Shown here: piece by piece, positions 63,030 through 64,000 of the stretch
How positions within the stretch are numbered: position 1 is the first letter of the stretch
Layout: every line of letters starts with the position of its first letter
NCBI GenBank assembly: GCA_951800685.1
Contig: CATOJY010000008.1
Coordinates: 1 to 64,000 of the forward strand
Direction of reading: 5' to 3'
Source: an uncultured Lachnospiraceae bacterium
Lineage (GTDB): Bacteria > Bacillota > Clostridia > Lachnospirales > Lachnospiraceae
DNA: 64,000 nucleotides
Program-made: the position numbers and the translations under genes
Notes under the pieces: model-generated
Databases searched by the model: none
What the model was told of the DNA's origin: nothing
What the model saw: only the letters and a program-made list of their open reading frames with translations

Positions 63030-64000
63030 TTAATTGGATTTTTTAATTGCCACAATGATCACATCATCCTCGATAAATCCATATTTACTAATGTCTGTTG
63101 CATCAATCTCCCTTTCAGGGCTGTAAATTTGCAATTCTAATCCATACTTCTCAAATCTGGCTTTATAATCACTGCCGTATAACCGCACATGATCAATCTG
63201 GCCATACGCCTTTAATCTGGCTTCCGGAGAAATAATTGCTGAATCTTCATATGTTGTCATATCTGTGCAGATCGGAAAGGAGAATATCCATTTACCATTC
63301 TTTTTCAGCACCCGCTTAACTTCCTCTACCGCTCTTTTTTCATCAGCGACATGTTCCATAACATGATTACAAATAACGTAATCAAACGTATTATCCCTAT
63401 ATTGAATATCCGTAATGTCTGTCACATGCATGGCCTGTCCCATAACAATATCCGCTGTATAATAATCAATTTTTTTGTTCTGCTTTATATACTCCATAAT
63501 GCCTCTTTCCGGAGCAAAATGAAGTACACGGCCAGAAATTTCAGAAATATCCGTTTTGTTCTGCAAAACGTAGTAGAACCAACGCTCTCTATCTCCAGCT
63601 CCACAGCATGGACATATACAGTTACTTCGGTAACCTCCTCCAATAATATGATGCCTGTTAAATATTTCCTCCTGAATTCCCATAGGTAAAAATTCTTTAA
63701 AATTGCTTTTACAGATAATGCAGTGCTTATCGCCTGCTAAATAAGGTTTTCTCCTTGTAACCAAATTATCTGCTATGAAATTTCCGCAATAATAAACTTC
63801 AATATTTGTACTGTCAGCCCTATAAATATTTCTTTCAATTTCCTGGGATATTCTTTTATCACCTATCGCAATAAAAACAATTTTATCGCCTTCGATCCTT
63901 ATCATTTCTTCAAATGAGATTACGGGAATCCCTTTTACCTCAGCCCCTCTCTCTGGTTCTTCTGTCTGCACAAAATAATCAATATGCATGAAAGGTGTAA
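63030..64000 (-). CDS. SAM-dependent methyltransferase with N-terminal module, 5' end beyond window
   Basis: At least 323 residues; the frame stays open to the window edge (codons before the ATG at 63989 encode Thr-Pro-Phe with no stop), so the start lies outside. The beginning seen here ('GIPVISFEEMIRIEGDKIVF') is the second half of a Rossmann-like module. A Cys-rich zinc-ribbon-like segment follows ('HCIICKSN' and 'CICPCCGAGDRER'), then a class I methyltransferase with 'FAPERGIMEYI' and 'VICNHVMEHVADEKRAVEEV'. It likely methylates a glycan or precursor. Confidence 0.82.
   Translation of the reverse strand, partial: TPFMHIDYFVQTEEPERGAEVKGIPVISFEEMIRIEGDKIVFIAIGDKRISQEIERNIYRADSTNIEVYYCGNFIADNLVTRRKPYLAGDKHCIICKSNFKEFLPMGIQEEIFNRHHIIGGGYRSNCICPCCGAGDRERWFYYVLQNKTDISEISGRVLHFAPERGIMEYIKQNKKIDYYTADIVMGQAMHVTDITDIQYRDNTFDYVICNHVMEHVADEKRAVEEVKRVLKKNGKWIFSFPICTDMTTYEDSAIISPEARLKAYGQIDHVRLYGSDYKARFEKYGLELQIYSPEREIDATDISKYGFIEDDVIIVAIKKSN

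Overview
The window looks like a chromosomal stretch of a low-to-medium GC, Gram-positive, anaerobic member of the Clostridia, most likely Lachnospiraceae. The evidence is strong GGAGG-type ribosome binding sites, sigma-A promoters (TTGACA/TATAAT), rho-independent terminators, and typical gut-Clostridia gene families (CUT1 sugar transporter with a YesL/DUF624 protein and a GH127 enzyme, GLUG surface protein, MMPL, DUF4422, DUF1919). This is inferred from gene content; no rRNA, tRNA, CRISPR array, phage or insertion sequence was seen.

Region 1 (1-7.5 kb): a carbohydrate-use locus. A solute-binding lipoprotein, two CUT1 permeases, a DUF624 membrane protein and a GH127-type beta-L-arabinofuranosidase run leftward. 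A divergent AraC-family regulator sits across a 305-base control region. Region 2 (7.5-15.7 kb): mostly housekeeping genes: M18 aminopeptidase, S12-type serine hydrolase, xylulokinase, aromatic-acid-exporter-like protein, VOC protein, a 66-residue acidic protein, a ketopantoate-reductase-like protein starting at TTG, and a divergent GNAT protein with a clear palindrome at its promoter.

Region 3 (15.7-25.9 kb): a ten-gene rightward operon with its own sigma-A promoter and terminator. It encodes an Mrp/Mbh-type membrane complex (E, F, G, MbhD, MbhE-MnhB fusion, C/NuoK-like) with four different antiporter-like NuoL/M/N subunits and no redox subunits. Region 4 (25.9-32.6 kb): a translationally coupled MMPL/RND exporter and a 1361-residue membrane-anchored GLUG surface protein, under a near-consensus promoter.

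Region 5 (32.6-64 kb, running off the right edge): a large, co-oriented, visibly A/T-richer cluster for a decorated surface glycan. It holds GT2, GT4, GT11, GT32-like, GT-D and DUF4422 transferases, several FkbM/TylF/class I methyltransferases, a DegT aminotransferase, a carbamoyltransferase, an SGNH esterase-like protein, a DUF1919 protein, an ATP-grasp ligase coupled to a dicarboxylate/amino-acid importer, and a CysA-like ATPase. No polymerase, flippase, exporter or initiating transferase lies in the window.

The most striking feature is that about fourteen of these otherwise unrelated proteins carry the same kind of small Rossmann-like module (hydrophobic strand followed by [Y/W]G-[A/T/M/I]-G-x-x-[G/A]). 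It is fused at the N terminus, at the C terminus, or three times in tandem, and two short proteins are just this module on a membrane anchor. Two glycan genes also contain G9 tracts inside coding sequence, the classic substrate for phase variation. These points make the glycan cluster the best candidate for a little-described system.
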